Source of the DNA: Tannerellaceae bacterium
Lineage (GTDB): Bacteria > Bacteroidota > Bacteroidia > Bacteroidales > Tannerellaceae
Assembly (NCBI GenBank): GCA_031267775.1
Contig: JAIRYL010000082.1
Coordinates: forward strand, 1-5,786
DNA length: 5,786 bases
Direction of reading: 5' to 3'
Shown: piece by piece, positions 1 through 5,667 of the stretch
Numbering within the stretch: the first letter of the stretch is position 1
Layout: each line of letters starts with the position of its first letter
Notes under the pieces: generated by a model
What the model saw: the letters and a program-made list of their open reading frames with translations, nothing else
Told to the model about the DNA's origin: nothing
The model's database searches: none
Program-made: the position numbers and the translations under genes

Positions 1-118
1 TGAAAGGGTTTAGGGCTGAACTCAGAGGAGTAAGTGATTTGCCATTCTACATGTATCGTTGCAGCCTGATATTTGGTTAGCCAAGGGAGAGGCATCCACG
101 GACTATTGCGCATGAGCC
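1..118 (+). repeat. Left arm of a long inverted repeat
   Basis: This arm is the reverse complement of 5668-5786. The outer 86 bases are identical; inside that there is one substitution (near 88) and one single-base indel in a G/C-rich run, and the match then continues to 118 and stops. Two reading frames run across it. On the plus strand a frame is open from the window edge and ends at a TAG at 78-80, with residues LPFYMYRCSLIFG just before the stop. On the minus strand an ATG at 113-111 opens a frame (MRNSPWMPLPWLTKYQ...) that runs off the edge. I cannot tell which, if either, is real. Identical inward-facing repeat ends at both edges are what one expects from two inverted copies of a multicopy element, such as an insertion sequence, with the window cut inside each copy. 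The element itself is not identified. Confidence 0.93.
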
Positions 119-159
119 CTGTTTTCGAGAACAGAAGGAGTTTTTCGTTTTATCACTCT

Positions 160-273
160 TTATCTTTCTTTATCAAATGCTGCAAGTCGGGGTCTTCGGC
201 GATGCGTTTCAGTTCCTCTGCGAAAAAGAACCGTTTGGTTGGTTGAGTACGGACGAAAATGTAACTTTGCCAT
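160..273 (-). pseudogene. Possible IS1182-type transposase N-terminal remnant
   Basis: Read on the minus strand from the ATG at 273, the first 17 residues are MAKLHFRPYSTNQTVLF. This fits the start of IS1182-family transposases as I remember them, which typically begin with a short leader, then F-x-PY-x-x-NQ-x-x-LFP. After LF (near 223) the family resemblance is lost and the frame ends at a TAA at 160-162, so at most a fragment of a normal protein of more than 400 residues is left. An overlapping minus-strand frame (stop TGA at 155-153, residues FFAEELKRIAEDPDLQHLIK) is open over the same bases and could instead be the tail of some other gene. The match rests on a short motif and on memory of the family, so it is tentative. 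Next to a possible element end at 118, a remnant of mobile DNA would not be surprising. Confidence 0.35.
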
Positions 274-317
274 AATGGTTTTTTTTAAATGCATAAAGTT
301 AATAAGACTTTAGGATA

Positions 318-357
318 TAGCAAAGGCCGAGCTTGAGAAAGTCCGGCCTTTGTGCTA
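318..357. terminator. Strong GC-rich stem-loop, possible terminator of the minus-strand unit
   Basis: AAAGGCCG at 322-329 pairs perfectly with CGGCCTTT at 344-351 around a 14-base loop. The helix extends through TAGC (318-321) pairing with GCTA (354-357) after a two-base bulge. It lies about 80 bases beyond the stop codon of the regulator gene, where a terminator for the minus-strand transcript is expected. There is no T tract directly after it on that strand (the run of A at 357-364 would give T residues before the hairpin instead), so it may be an RNA-stabilising 3' end rather than a classical intrinsic terminator. The rest of 119-436 shows nothing else convincing. Confidence 0.45.
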
Positions 358-436
358 AAAAAAGAGGGAATACCTATTTTGACACACCCTCAAGGTAAAT
401 AGTTCCCGGAAACACCGGCGCTGTTTTTCGTAAGCT

Positions 437-727
437 TTACTTCTTTGCCCGGATATAGTCCTGAAGAGCTTGGACATAGTTTTCAAAGGCGTCGACGCCT
501 GCCGGAGTGATACGGCATACGGTTCGGGGGCGTTTGCCTTCAAAGAACTTTTTGACTTCGATATAGCCGGCTTCGCTGAGCTTGTCTATATGCGTGCTGA
601 GATTGCCGGCGGTAGTTCCGGTTTTTTCCTTTAGGAAAACGAAGTCGGCCTCCTCCACAGATATGAGCAAGGATATGACTGCAAGCCGCTGCTGCGAGTG
701 TAGAAGTGGATCTAAGTCTCTAAACAT
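437..727 (-). CDS. Winged-helix transcriptional regulator (MarR/HTH_34-like)
   Basis: This 96-residue protein is essentially a single winged helix-turn-helix domain. Residues about 10-35 form the first helices, 39-56 (TAGNLSTHIDKLSEAGYIEV) look like the recognition helix followed by the first wing strand, and 60-74 (FFEGKRPRTVCRITPAG) are the basic wing. A C-terminal helix (78-95) probably mediates dimerisation. The length and the pattern (L-S-x-H-I-x-K-L-x-x-x-G-Y-I) fit the small ArsR/MarR-related HTH_34 type, which has no separate ligand-binding domain. It is the second gene of a minus-strand unit: its ATG at 727-725 overlaps the end of the upstream membrane protein gene (shared bases 720-727), which suggests translational coupling. 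In Bacteroidetes such regulators are often paired with a small membrane protein. Autoregulation through the GTTTGT sites upstream of the unit is plausible but inferred. The target genes are unknown. Confidence 0.88.
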   Translation of the reverse strand: MFRDLDPLLHSQQRLAVISLLISVEEADFVFLKEKTGTTAGNLSTHIDKLSEAGYIEVKKFFEGKRPRTVCRITPAGVDAFENYVQALQDYIRAKK

Positions 728-1361
728 CTTGCCTGGCTTTACGGTTTAAAACATGTCCGGGAACGATAAACCCTAGTATCATGCAAAACGCCAGGACGAG
801 AAATTGCAGGCTCTGCATTTTCCACACTATCGGCGTAATGGCCGACAACAAGGCACCGGCCCAGAAAACAACAGCTCCGTACACAAAAGGAGGGAAGCGA
901 CAAATCTTGCCGTTGAGAAACAAACATAGTCCCGTAATGCTCATAACCGCCGGGGTGATGAGCCAAAAGAGTATGACTCCGCGATATTCGCTTAAAACGT
1001 CTGCAAGGATAAAGGTCGATGCTACGAGGATTATGTTGGTTCCCAAAAAAGCCAGCCAGACGTGTCCGATCAGATCGTTGAGATGATTTCCGGCATATCC
1101 CCCTGATTGGGCTTTACGCGCTTCAAGGAAATAGTGCGCCGCAAAGAGCGGAATCGCAAATGTCCATACCAGATAGGCATTCATCCTGCTTTTACCCTCC
1201 AGCGCTTGCAACAGTATGAAATTTGCCAGCGCGAGTGTCATGACGGCATATCCCCAAAAGATGATGCCGTTGCCGTTTTGCTGTTGAAAACGCTTCCTTG
1301 CCTGAGTTATCATATCGGTGATTAACTTGAGGCTTTCCTGTTCATTAAATTCTTTTTCCAT
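720..1361 (-). CDS. Six-helix inner-membrane protein of unknown function, partner of the regulator
   Basis: The 213-residue product has a soluble, charged N-terminus (1-30, with ESLKLITDMITQARKRF probably an amphipathic helix) and then six strongly hydrophobic segments at about 32-53, 62-79, 100-120, 128-149, 159-180 and 183-205, ending in a short basic tail. No signal peptide, catalytic motif or transporter signature is visible. The N-terminal helix leading into an F-W-G segment recalls a conserved hypothetical membrane family of Bacteroidetes that sits beside small winged-helix regulators; this is from memory, not a search. It is the first gene of the minus-strand pair, and the regulator start codon lies inside its last codons. 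A role in sensing a membrane state or controlling regulator activity is conceivable, but nothing in the sequence proves it. The ATG at 1361 follows an AT-rich stretch with no Shine-Dalgarno sequence, normal for this phylum. Confidence 0.85.
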   Translation of the reverse strand: MEKEFNEQESLKLITDMITQARKRFQQQNGNGIIFWGYAVMTLALANFILLQALEGKSRMNAYLVWTFAIPLFAAHYFLEARKAQSGGYAGNHLNDLIGHVWLAFLGTNIILVASTFILADVLSEYRGVILFWLITPAVMSITGLCLFLNGKICRFPPFVYGAVVFWAGALLSAITPIVWKMQSLQFLVLAFCMILGFIVPGHVLNRKARQDV

Positions 1362-1400
1362 GTTGTGTATATATTAATGTATAGCAATTATTCGTTTACT

Positions 1401-1553
1401 GTTTGTATCCGGCTCAGATACTCCGCATCCCCAGGATGGTTTGTCCCAGTAGGGTGTTTTTTGCTTGAAAAGCTCTGTTGCCTTCTTTTTTCTCATTATT
1501 CGCATTTCAATTCGGTTTGTGGTGCACAACTTAATATAGTTTGTAATACAAAC
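1401..1553. promoter_or_regulatory. Cluster of GTTTGT half-sites in the divergent intergenic region
   Basis: GTTTGT occurs in direct orientation at 1401-1406, 1439-1444, 1515-1520 and 1539-1544, and inverted (ACAAAC) at 1548-1553. The last two form a 15-base palindrome, GTTTGTA-A-TACAAAC (1539-1553), with perfect 7-base arms. The site at 1515 sits in a second dyad, TTGTG-GTG-CACAA (1517-1529). The first two spacings are 38 and 76 bases. Such an arrangement between a regulator unit and a divergent gene is typical of operator DNA; the winged-helix regulator of 437-727 is the obvious candidate ligand, by inference only. The 308-base gap 1362-1669 otherwise contains two small hairpins and the holB promoter element. 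Confidence 0.45.
1405..1438 (-). other. Two adjacent small hairpins in the leader of the membrane-protein unit
   Basis: On the minus strand CATCC-TGG-GGATG (1438-1426) and then GTATC-7 bases-GATAC (1421-1405) give two short perfect stems in a row, 44-77 bases upstream of the membrane protein start. They could structure the 5' leader of that mRNA. Each stem is only 5 base pairs, so this may be chance; no known riboswitch is recognised. Confidence 0.25.
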
Positions 1554-1639
1554 CAAATTATTCGGGAATATTTTTGATGAAACTTTATTTACCGGCAACA
1601 ATATAAGTGGCGGCCAATAATACTAAAGCCTGTTTTTAG

Positions 1640-1647
1640 TACTTTTG
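1640..1647 (+). promoter_or_regulatory. Bacteroidetes -7 promoter element for holB
   Basis: TACTTTTG matches the Bacteroidetes sigma-ABfr -7 consensus TAnnTTTG exactly and lies 22 bases before the holB ATG, which would give a very short 5' leader. The matching -33 TTTG is not evident 19-21 bases upstream, as is common for weaker promoters of this phylum. Confidence 0.55.
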
Positions 1648-1669
1648 CTCTGACATAATAAAAAGGAAA

Positions 1670-2794
1670 ATGTATTTTAAAGATATTATAGGACAAGAAA
1701 ATATTAAGCGGCAACTGATTGTGTCGGCTCAAAAACATTTTGTGCCCCATGCGCAATTGTTTTACGAACAGGGAGGAGCCGGCGCTTATCCTTTAGCCTT
1801 GGCCTACGCGCGCTATCTGAATTGCTGGGAACGTTCGGAAACGGATGCCTGCGGGCATTGTCCGTCTTGTTTGAAATACAATGAGCTGGCACATCCCGAT
1901 TTGCACTTTGTTTTTCCCATCATAAAGAACGACAAAAAGAAAAAAGAAGTCTGTGACGACTACCTTCCCGAATGGCGCTCCCTATTGAAAAAACAAACAT
2001 ACTTCAACCTCAGCCATTGGCTGGAGTGCATAGATGTAGGCAATTCACAGGCGATTATTTATTCGAAAGAAAGCGAAGAGATCATGCGTAAGCTCAGCCT
2101 GCGTATTTATGAGGCCGACTACCGCATTTTGTTAATCTGGCTACCTGAAAAGCTACATCCCGACTGCGCCAACAAATTACTCAAGATCATAGAAGAACCG
2201 CCGGCAAACACCGTTATCCTTATGGTTTCCGAAGCTCCGGACTTGGTGCTTGGCACGATACAGTCGCGTACTCAGCGTTTAAACATTCGCGCCATAAATA
2301 CTGAGGATATGGTCGACGCCCTTGTCAGGCAGGAGTGCCTGGAGCCCGAAATAGCTCGACAGGTAGCGCGTATTTCCGGCGGCAATTACATCAAAGCGCT
2401 GGAAACAATCAGCATAAGCGATGACAATGCCTTCTTCCTGGAACGCTTTAAAGAAATGATGCGTAATTCGTGGGTACGGAACGTGAGAGGCATGAAAGAT
2501 TTGGCCGAGCTTCTGTCCAATAGCGGACGGGAGCGTCAGAAGAACTTCCTTGCCTATTGCCAGTACCTTATCCGTGAAAATTTTATGTATCGTTTCCAAT
2601 CACCCGAATTAAACTACATGAACAAGCCGGAAGCCGACTTTGCCCTCAAATTCGCTCCCTATGTAAACGAGCGGAACGTGTTGGAGCTGATAGACGAACT
2701 GTCAAAAGCAGAACTGCATATCGTTCAAAATGTGAACGCAAAGATGGTCTTCTTCGACCTATCTTTGCATATCACAGTACTTATTCGGCGTTAA
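1670..2794 (+). CDS. holB: DNA polymerase III delta' subunit (clamp loader)
   Basis: Delta' is the stator subunit of the clamp loader, which opens the beta sliding clamp and places it on primed DNA at the replication fork. The 374-residue protein shows the AAA+ layout: an N-terminal DIIGQENIK motif (5-13); a degenerate P-loop at 35-43 (GGAGAYPLA) with no GKT, as in other delta' proteins that do not hydrolyse ATP; and a zinc module with Cys52, Cys61, Cys64 and Cys67. A Walker B/sensor region follows at 153-190, including NKLLKIIEEPP (168-178), and then SRTQ (199-202), the counterpart of the SRC motif whose Arg (here Arg200) acts in trans on ATP bound by a neighbouring subunit. SGGNYIKAL (236-244) and a helical collar domain (about 250-374) complete it. 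It is longer than the E. coli protein because of an insertion around 87-130, which I believe is usual in Bacteroidetes. The ATG at 1670 is preceded by an A-rich AGGA stretch. The gene appears to be a single unit, convergent with the sigma factor gene 20 bases away. Confidence 0.95.
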   Translation: MYFKDIIGQENIKRQLIVSAQKHFVPHAQLFYEQGGAGAYPLALAYARYLNCWERSETDACGHCPSCLKYNELAHPDLHFVFPIIKNDKKKKEVCDDYLPEWRSLLKKQTYFNLSHWLECIDVGNSQAIIYSKESEEIMRKLSLRIYEADYRILLIWLPEKLHPDCANKLLKIIEEPPANTVILMVSEAPDLVLGTIQSRTQRLNIRAINTEDMVDALVRQECLEPEIARQVARISGGNYIKALETISISDDNAFFLERFKEMMRNSWVRNVRGMKDLAELLSNSGRERQKNFLAYCQYLIRENFMYRFQSPELNYMNKPEADFALKFAPYVNERNVLELIDELSKAELHIVQNVNAKMVFFDLSLHITVLIRR

Positions 2795-2814
2795 TGTTCG
2801 AGGGAGAGGTAAAG

Positions 2815-3321
2815 TCAGATGGAAAATTCGCTTAACTCCTTCTGTAATTCGCGGCGCGCGAAAAAAATACGGCTTTTCACCGTCCCCAAAGGGATTTTAA
2901 GGTTCTTGGCTATTTCTGCATATTTATAACCGCTGAGGTGCATGGATAAAGGGATTTTCAATTCGTCATCCAGTTTATTGATAGCATCCGACAATTCCTG
3001 TAACTGGAAAAAATATTCACTGGTCTCAAGCCCGAACTCGTCAATGATATCCAATCCGTCAAAATCAGGAATCTGGTCGATTACTACTTGAGTACGAATG
3101 ATTTTGTGATAATTGTTGATGAAAATGTTGCGCATTACCGTCAATACCCAACCTTTAAAATTGGAGTTGTCAACAAATTTATCTTTGTTGTCAAGCACCT
3201 TTAGTACCGTTTCCTGCATTAAATCTTCGGCGTCGTGATGATTTGAAGTGAGCAATAATGCAAAATTCATCATGTTTTCTTGTATGCTCAATAAATTATT
3301 CTGAAATTGCAGTGCGTTCAT
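2815..3321 (-). CDS. ECF-family RNA polymerase sigma factor
   Basis: This is a group 4 (extracytoplasmic function) sigma factor of 168 residues, the usual size. Region 2 spans about 13-77, with DAEDLMQETVLKVL (30-43) for core binding and NFKGWVLTVMRNIFINNY (54-71) for recognition and melting of the -10 element. A linker (78-106) leads to region 4 (107-162), whose helix-turn-helix YAEIAKNLKIPLGTVKSRIFFARREL (134-159) reads the -35 element. It strongly resembles the small ECF sigma factors of Bacteroides (compare EcfO and RpoE-type proteins). No anti-sigma gene lies beside it: downstream is holB in convergent orientation and upstream is nfeD in divergent orientation. Its control must therefore come from elsewhere or from expression level. 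Its regulon cannot be read from this window. Confidence 0.95.
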   Translation of the reverse strand: MNALQFQNNLLSIQENMMNFALLLTSNHHDAEDLMQETVLKVLDNKDKFVDNSNFKGWVLTVMRNIFINNYHKIIRTQVVIDQIPDFDGLDIIDEFGLETSEYFFQLQELSDAINKLDDELKIPLSMHLSGYKYAEIAKNLKIPLGTVKSRIFFARRELQKELSEFSI

Positions 3322-3383
3322 GTCAGTTATTATCGCATTTGTTAATATTCGAGTTTTTTTCCTTTAAAAATTGGATTGCGGGC

Positions 3384-3391
3384 GAAATATA
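3384..3391 (-). promoter_or_regulatory. Weak -7 element candidate for the sigma factor gene
   Basis: On the minus strand TATATTTC differs from TAnnTTTG by one base and lies about 60 bases upstream of the sigma factor start, within the AT-rich divergent gap 3322-3461. No good -33 element accompanies it. On the other strand a looser TA-3-TTTG match at 3413-3421 could serve nfeD. Neither is certain. Confidence 0.25.
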
Positions 3392-3461
3392 CTGATAAAA
3401 TTGTAAACAGAATAGTTTTTGAACATTATTAATACAAAAAACAGGTAATTCTAGGCAAGAC

Positions 3462-4868
3462 ATGAAAAATAGATGCACATATTGGCTTTTATGGTTAATG
3501 TTACCGATAGCCACCGCCTCTTCCTTATCCACAGAAGAGCACCCTTTGATTTACAAAATTGATATAAGAAAAGATATTAACAATACAACGCAGCTCTACT
3601 TGAGTAACGGACTGGCTGAAGCCCGGAGCTTGAATGCCGACGGTGTCTTGATACATCTAAACACCTATGGCGGACAGGTGGATATGGCCGACTCCATGCG
3701 CACGGCCATTTTATACAGTCCGATACCGGTTTACGTCTTCATCGACAACAATGCCGCTTCCGCAGGAGTGCTTATTTCTATCGCAGCAAAGAAGATATAC
3801 ATGCGCAAAGGAGCCAATATCGGCGCCGCAACAGTAGTAAATCAAACCGGAGAAACCATGCCCGACAAATACCAATCCTACATGAGAGCAATGATTCGCT
3901 CAACGGCTGAAGCTCACGGTAAAGATACTATTGTACAGGGGCGCGATACTATAATAAGGTGGGTGCGCGACCCGGCCATTGCGGAGGCGATGGTAGATGA
4001 TCGCGTTGTCGTTCCTAACCTGATCGACTCAGGCAAGGTCTTGACATTTACGGCAAAAGAGGCCGTTCTCTGGCGATATTGCGACGGTATTGCCGAATCG
4101 GTTGACGAGGTTATCACGCAGTGCCTTGGTTACTCTGACTATGAGTTGAAAAGCTACTCGCCTTCCTGGCTTGACAATATGAAAGGTTTCTTGATGAACC
4201 CGGCCATACAGTCCATACTTATCCTAATCATAATAGGCGGAATCTATTTTGAATTGCAGACGCCGGGCATAGGCTTCCCTTCGGCAGCGGCAATACTGGC
4301 TGCCGTTATGTATTTTGCTCCATTGTATATCGACGGGTTGGCGCAAAACTGGGAGATACTTGTCTTTATCGCCGGCATACTGCTTGTTGCCGTAGAGATG
4401 TTTGTGATACCCGGCTTTGGCGTGACGGGTATCGGGGGAATTATTCTTATAATAACCGGATTGATACTTAGTTTACTGAACAACTTAAATTTCAACTTTG
4501 AGAACGTTACTCCACCCGATTTCGGCCGTGCTACGCTCACCGTGCTTTTCGGATTGGGTGCAGGTTTTATCCTTATGCTATTGCTGTCCGACAGGATAGG
4601 CCGCGAAGGCCTTTTCCGTAAAATAGCTTTGAATACAGACCTCGAAGCATCGGTCTCCGTCTCTGTCCCGGCCGGAATGACAGGAAAAGAAGGCGTAGCG
4701 GAAACTATCTTGCGCCCTTCGGGAAAGGTACGGATAGAAGACGAATGGTACGATGGAGTATCCGAATCCGGCTTCATCGAAAAAGGCATGAACGTGAGGG
4801 TCATCCGTTTTGAAAATTCACAGATATACGTTCAAGCCATTAAGGAACATGAAATAAATAAGCAGTAA
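3462..4868 (+). CDS. NfeD-type membrane-bound ClpP-class serine protease
   Basis: This is a long-form NfeD protein (468 residues), like the archaeal PH1510 (1510-N) protease that cleaves hydrophobic parts of membrane proteins such as stomatins. A signal peptide or anchor (1-22) precedes a ClpP-like domain on the outer side of the membrane. In it, TYGGQVDMA (68-76) provides the oxyanion glycines, Ser100 in NNAASAG (96-102) is the nucleophile, and Lys136 in MPDKYQSYMR (133-142) fits the general base of the Ser-Lys dyad. Five membrane segments follow, at about 248-263, 272-289, 297-316, 320-339 and 357-376. The C-terminal OB-fold NfeD domain is at about 396-462, with GKEGVAETILRPSGKVRI (408-425) and VSESGFIEKG (433-442). 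It is complete with all key residues. The usual partner, a flotillin/SPFH gene (floA/yqfA), often next to it in Bacteroidetes, is not downstream here. A role in membrane protein quality control is known for the family, inferred for this protein. Confidence 0.95.
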   Translation: MKNRCTYWLLWLMLPIATASSLSTEEHPLIYKIDIRKDINNTTQLYLSNGLAEARSLNADGVLIHLNTYGGQVDMADSMRTAILYSPIPVYVFIDNNAASAGVLISIAAKKIYMRKGANIGAATVVNQTGETMPDKYQSYMRAMIRSTAEAHGKDTIVQGRDTIIRWVRDPAIAEAMVDDRVVVPNLIDSGKVLTFTAKEAVLWRYCDGIAESVDEVITQCLGYSDYELKSYSPSWLDNMKGFLMNPAIQSILILIIIGGIYFELQTPGIGFPSAAAILAAVMYFAPLYIDGLAQNWEILVFIAGILLVAVEMFVIPGFGVTGIGGIILIITGLILSLLNNLNFNFENVTPPDFGRATLTVLFGLGAGFILMLLLSDRIGREGLFRKIALNTDLEASVSVSVPAGMTGKEGVAETILRPSGKVRIEDEWYDGVSESGFIEKGMNVRVIRFENSQIYVQAIKEHEINKQ

Positions 4869-4988
4869 AACTTATTTATGCTGAAGCTGCATTTACAGAT
4901 TGAGAGGATTTAAAGACCTGTCAATTCTGTGATTCTGTTGAATTGCTGCAAATAATTTGTCAAACGATATGATATTAATTTTTTTCTA

Positions 4989-4996
4989 TACATTTG
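4989..4996 (+). promoter_or_regulatory. Bacteroidetes -7 promoter element upstream of the hairpin-rich region
   Basis: TACATTTG matches TAnnTTTG exactly, and lies 121 bases after the nfeD stop in non-coding DNA. A TTTG at 4956-4959 is too far away (29 bases) for an ideal -33 element. Transcription would start near 5001-5004. Confidence 0.4.
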
Positions 4997-4999
4997 TGT

Positions 5000-5230
5000 C
5001 GTCCCTTTACAAACTTAGATAAAAATCTTCGATTTTTACGCCGGTTAAATAAAGAAGTCAAAACCACCCTTATCTTTATGGGCTGAGTGGGGTCATCGTG
5101 TGATCCTCCGCATTTAATTATTAACGTGGTCTATGCCACAAAATTTATTATCCTTGTAGGAAAAGTATGTAGTCTTGATTGTTCCATGCGCCATCTATTT
5201 GTTGTACTAACAGGTAGATGGCGTTTTTTT
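5000..5230 (+). ncRNA. Candidate structured small RNA or structured leader
   Basis: The 401-base gap 4869-5269 contains no credible protein gene. Within it, about 230 bases between a -7 element and a strong terminator are rich in local stems: TAAAAATC (5020-5027) with GATTTTTA (5031-5038), an 8-base-pair stem with a TTC loop; a GGGTCA...TGATCC stem at about 5091-5108; GTGG...CCAC at about 5125-5140; TCCT-TGT-AGGA near 5150-5160; and the terminator itself. It is not tmRNA (no tag reading frame of the expected kind) and has none of the conserved RNase P motifs. The size is compatible with a 6S-type RNA or another Bacteroidetes small RNA, but I cannot assign a family. It could instead be a long 3' UTR of nfeD or the leader of the gene at 5270. 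Confidence 0.35.
5189..5230 (+). terminator. Intrinsic (rho-independent) terminator
   Basis: CGCCATCTA (5189-5197) pairs perfectly with TAGATGGCG (5215-5223). Two G-T pairs and TGTT (5200-5203) with AACA (5209-5212) extend the helix to about 15 base pairs closing a 5-base loop. Seven T residues (5224-5230) follow directly. It ends transcription coming from the left (nfeD or the candidate RNA). Lying 40 bases before the next ATG, it might also act as an attenuator. Confidence 0.88.
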
Positions 5231-5269
5231 GTCCTTTTTTAAATCGCCGGTTGAGATTTAATTTGCTTC

Positions 5270-5653
5270 ATGATTACAGAAGAAATGATTCGAAAGGAGT
5301 TTATCTCGCAGACCGTAACGGAAGGGATTAAGAAGATATACGATACGCAGGAAAATGTGGTGCGTGAGAACTTAACCGGCGGCACCGGCAGATTGGCCGA
5401 CTACTTGTTCAAAGCTCCCTTTTATAATTTGAAAGGCAAAACCTACTTTGTGCGTTTATTTTCTTACCTACGTTTCATGGATATCCGCTACCGCCGCCAG
5501 AATATGCATCTAAGGCGGAAACTGGCCCTCTATAACCGTGTCGTATGGGGTGTGCTCTACCACGAGACATTGCCGGATCTCCACTATGGGCTGACCGAAG
5601 ACATAAGACGGCAAGTTCATGACCAATTAATGAGTGCTAAACCGGAGAAATGA
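5270..5653 (+). CDS. Conserved-looking small basic protein of unknown function
   Basis: I do not recognise this 127-residue protein. It has no signal peptide or membrane segment. The N-terminal part (1-35) looks helical and charged. The central part (40-95) is rich in aromatic and arginine residues (LFKAPFYNL, YFVRLFSYLRFMDIRYRR, LRRKLALYNRVVWGVLYHE), suggesting a compact helical, possibly nucleic-acid- or complex-binding fold. The tail (101-120) carries LPDLHYGLTEDIRRQVHDQL. The composition and small size recall genes of Bacteroidetes prophages and integrated elements, but this is only an impression. An in-frame TGA at 5252-5254 excludes a longer start; ATG 5285 is an alternative. TTAATTTG at 5259-5266, one base off the -7 consensus, sits almost on the start codon, so any transcript from it would be leaderless. 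The gene ends 14 bases before the right inverted-repeat arm, so it may belong to, or be cut off from, a mobile neighbour. Confidence 0.75.
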   Translation: MITEEMIRKEFISQTVTEGIKKIYDTQENVVRENLTGGTGRLADYLFKAPFYNLKGKTYFVRLFSYLRFMDIRYRRQNMHLRRKLALYNRVVWGVLYHETLPDLHYGLTEDIRRQVHDQLMSAKPEK

Positions 5654-5667
5654 TATGCCAAAAAAAC

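Noticed and set aside
119..134. Near-palindrome CTGTTTTCGAGAACAG beside the left repeat
   Set aside because: One pair is only a wobble, it has no T tract, it is absent from the right junction, and no binding protein is suggested; a 16-base imperfect dyad is weak evidence.
335..346. GAGAAAGTCCGG resembles part of the conserved 5' motif of RNase P RNA
   Set aside because: It is part of the loop and stem of a 40-base hairpin, and no other RNase P conserved elements follow within the expected distance.
781..1086. 101-codon plus-strand frame
   Set aside because: It lies opposite the membrane protein gene, whose hydrophobic pattern shows the minus strand is the coding one.
1374..1601. Minus-strand frame of 75 codons ending 12 bases before the membrane protein gene
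   Set aside because: Its composition is irregular, no family is recognisable, and it runs through the GTTTGT repeats and hairpins; it reads as intergenic DNA. The overlapping plus-strand frame 1365-1577 is rejected for the same reason.
1704..1714. Loss of a functional P-loop in holB as a sign of a pseudogene
   Set aside because: The degenerate motif is actually at residues 35-43, and delta' subunits commonly lack an intact ATP-binding site; the gene is full length and its other motifs are intact.
4244..4804. 186-codon minus-strand frame antisense to nfeD
   Set aside because: It is a shadow of the nfeD reading frame: a Ser/Pro/Ile-rich translation with no domain, opposite a clearly conserved gene.
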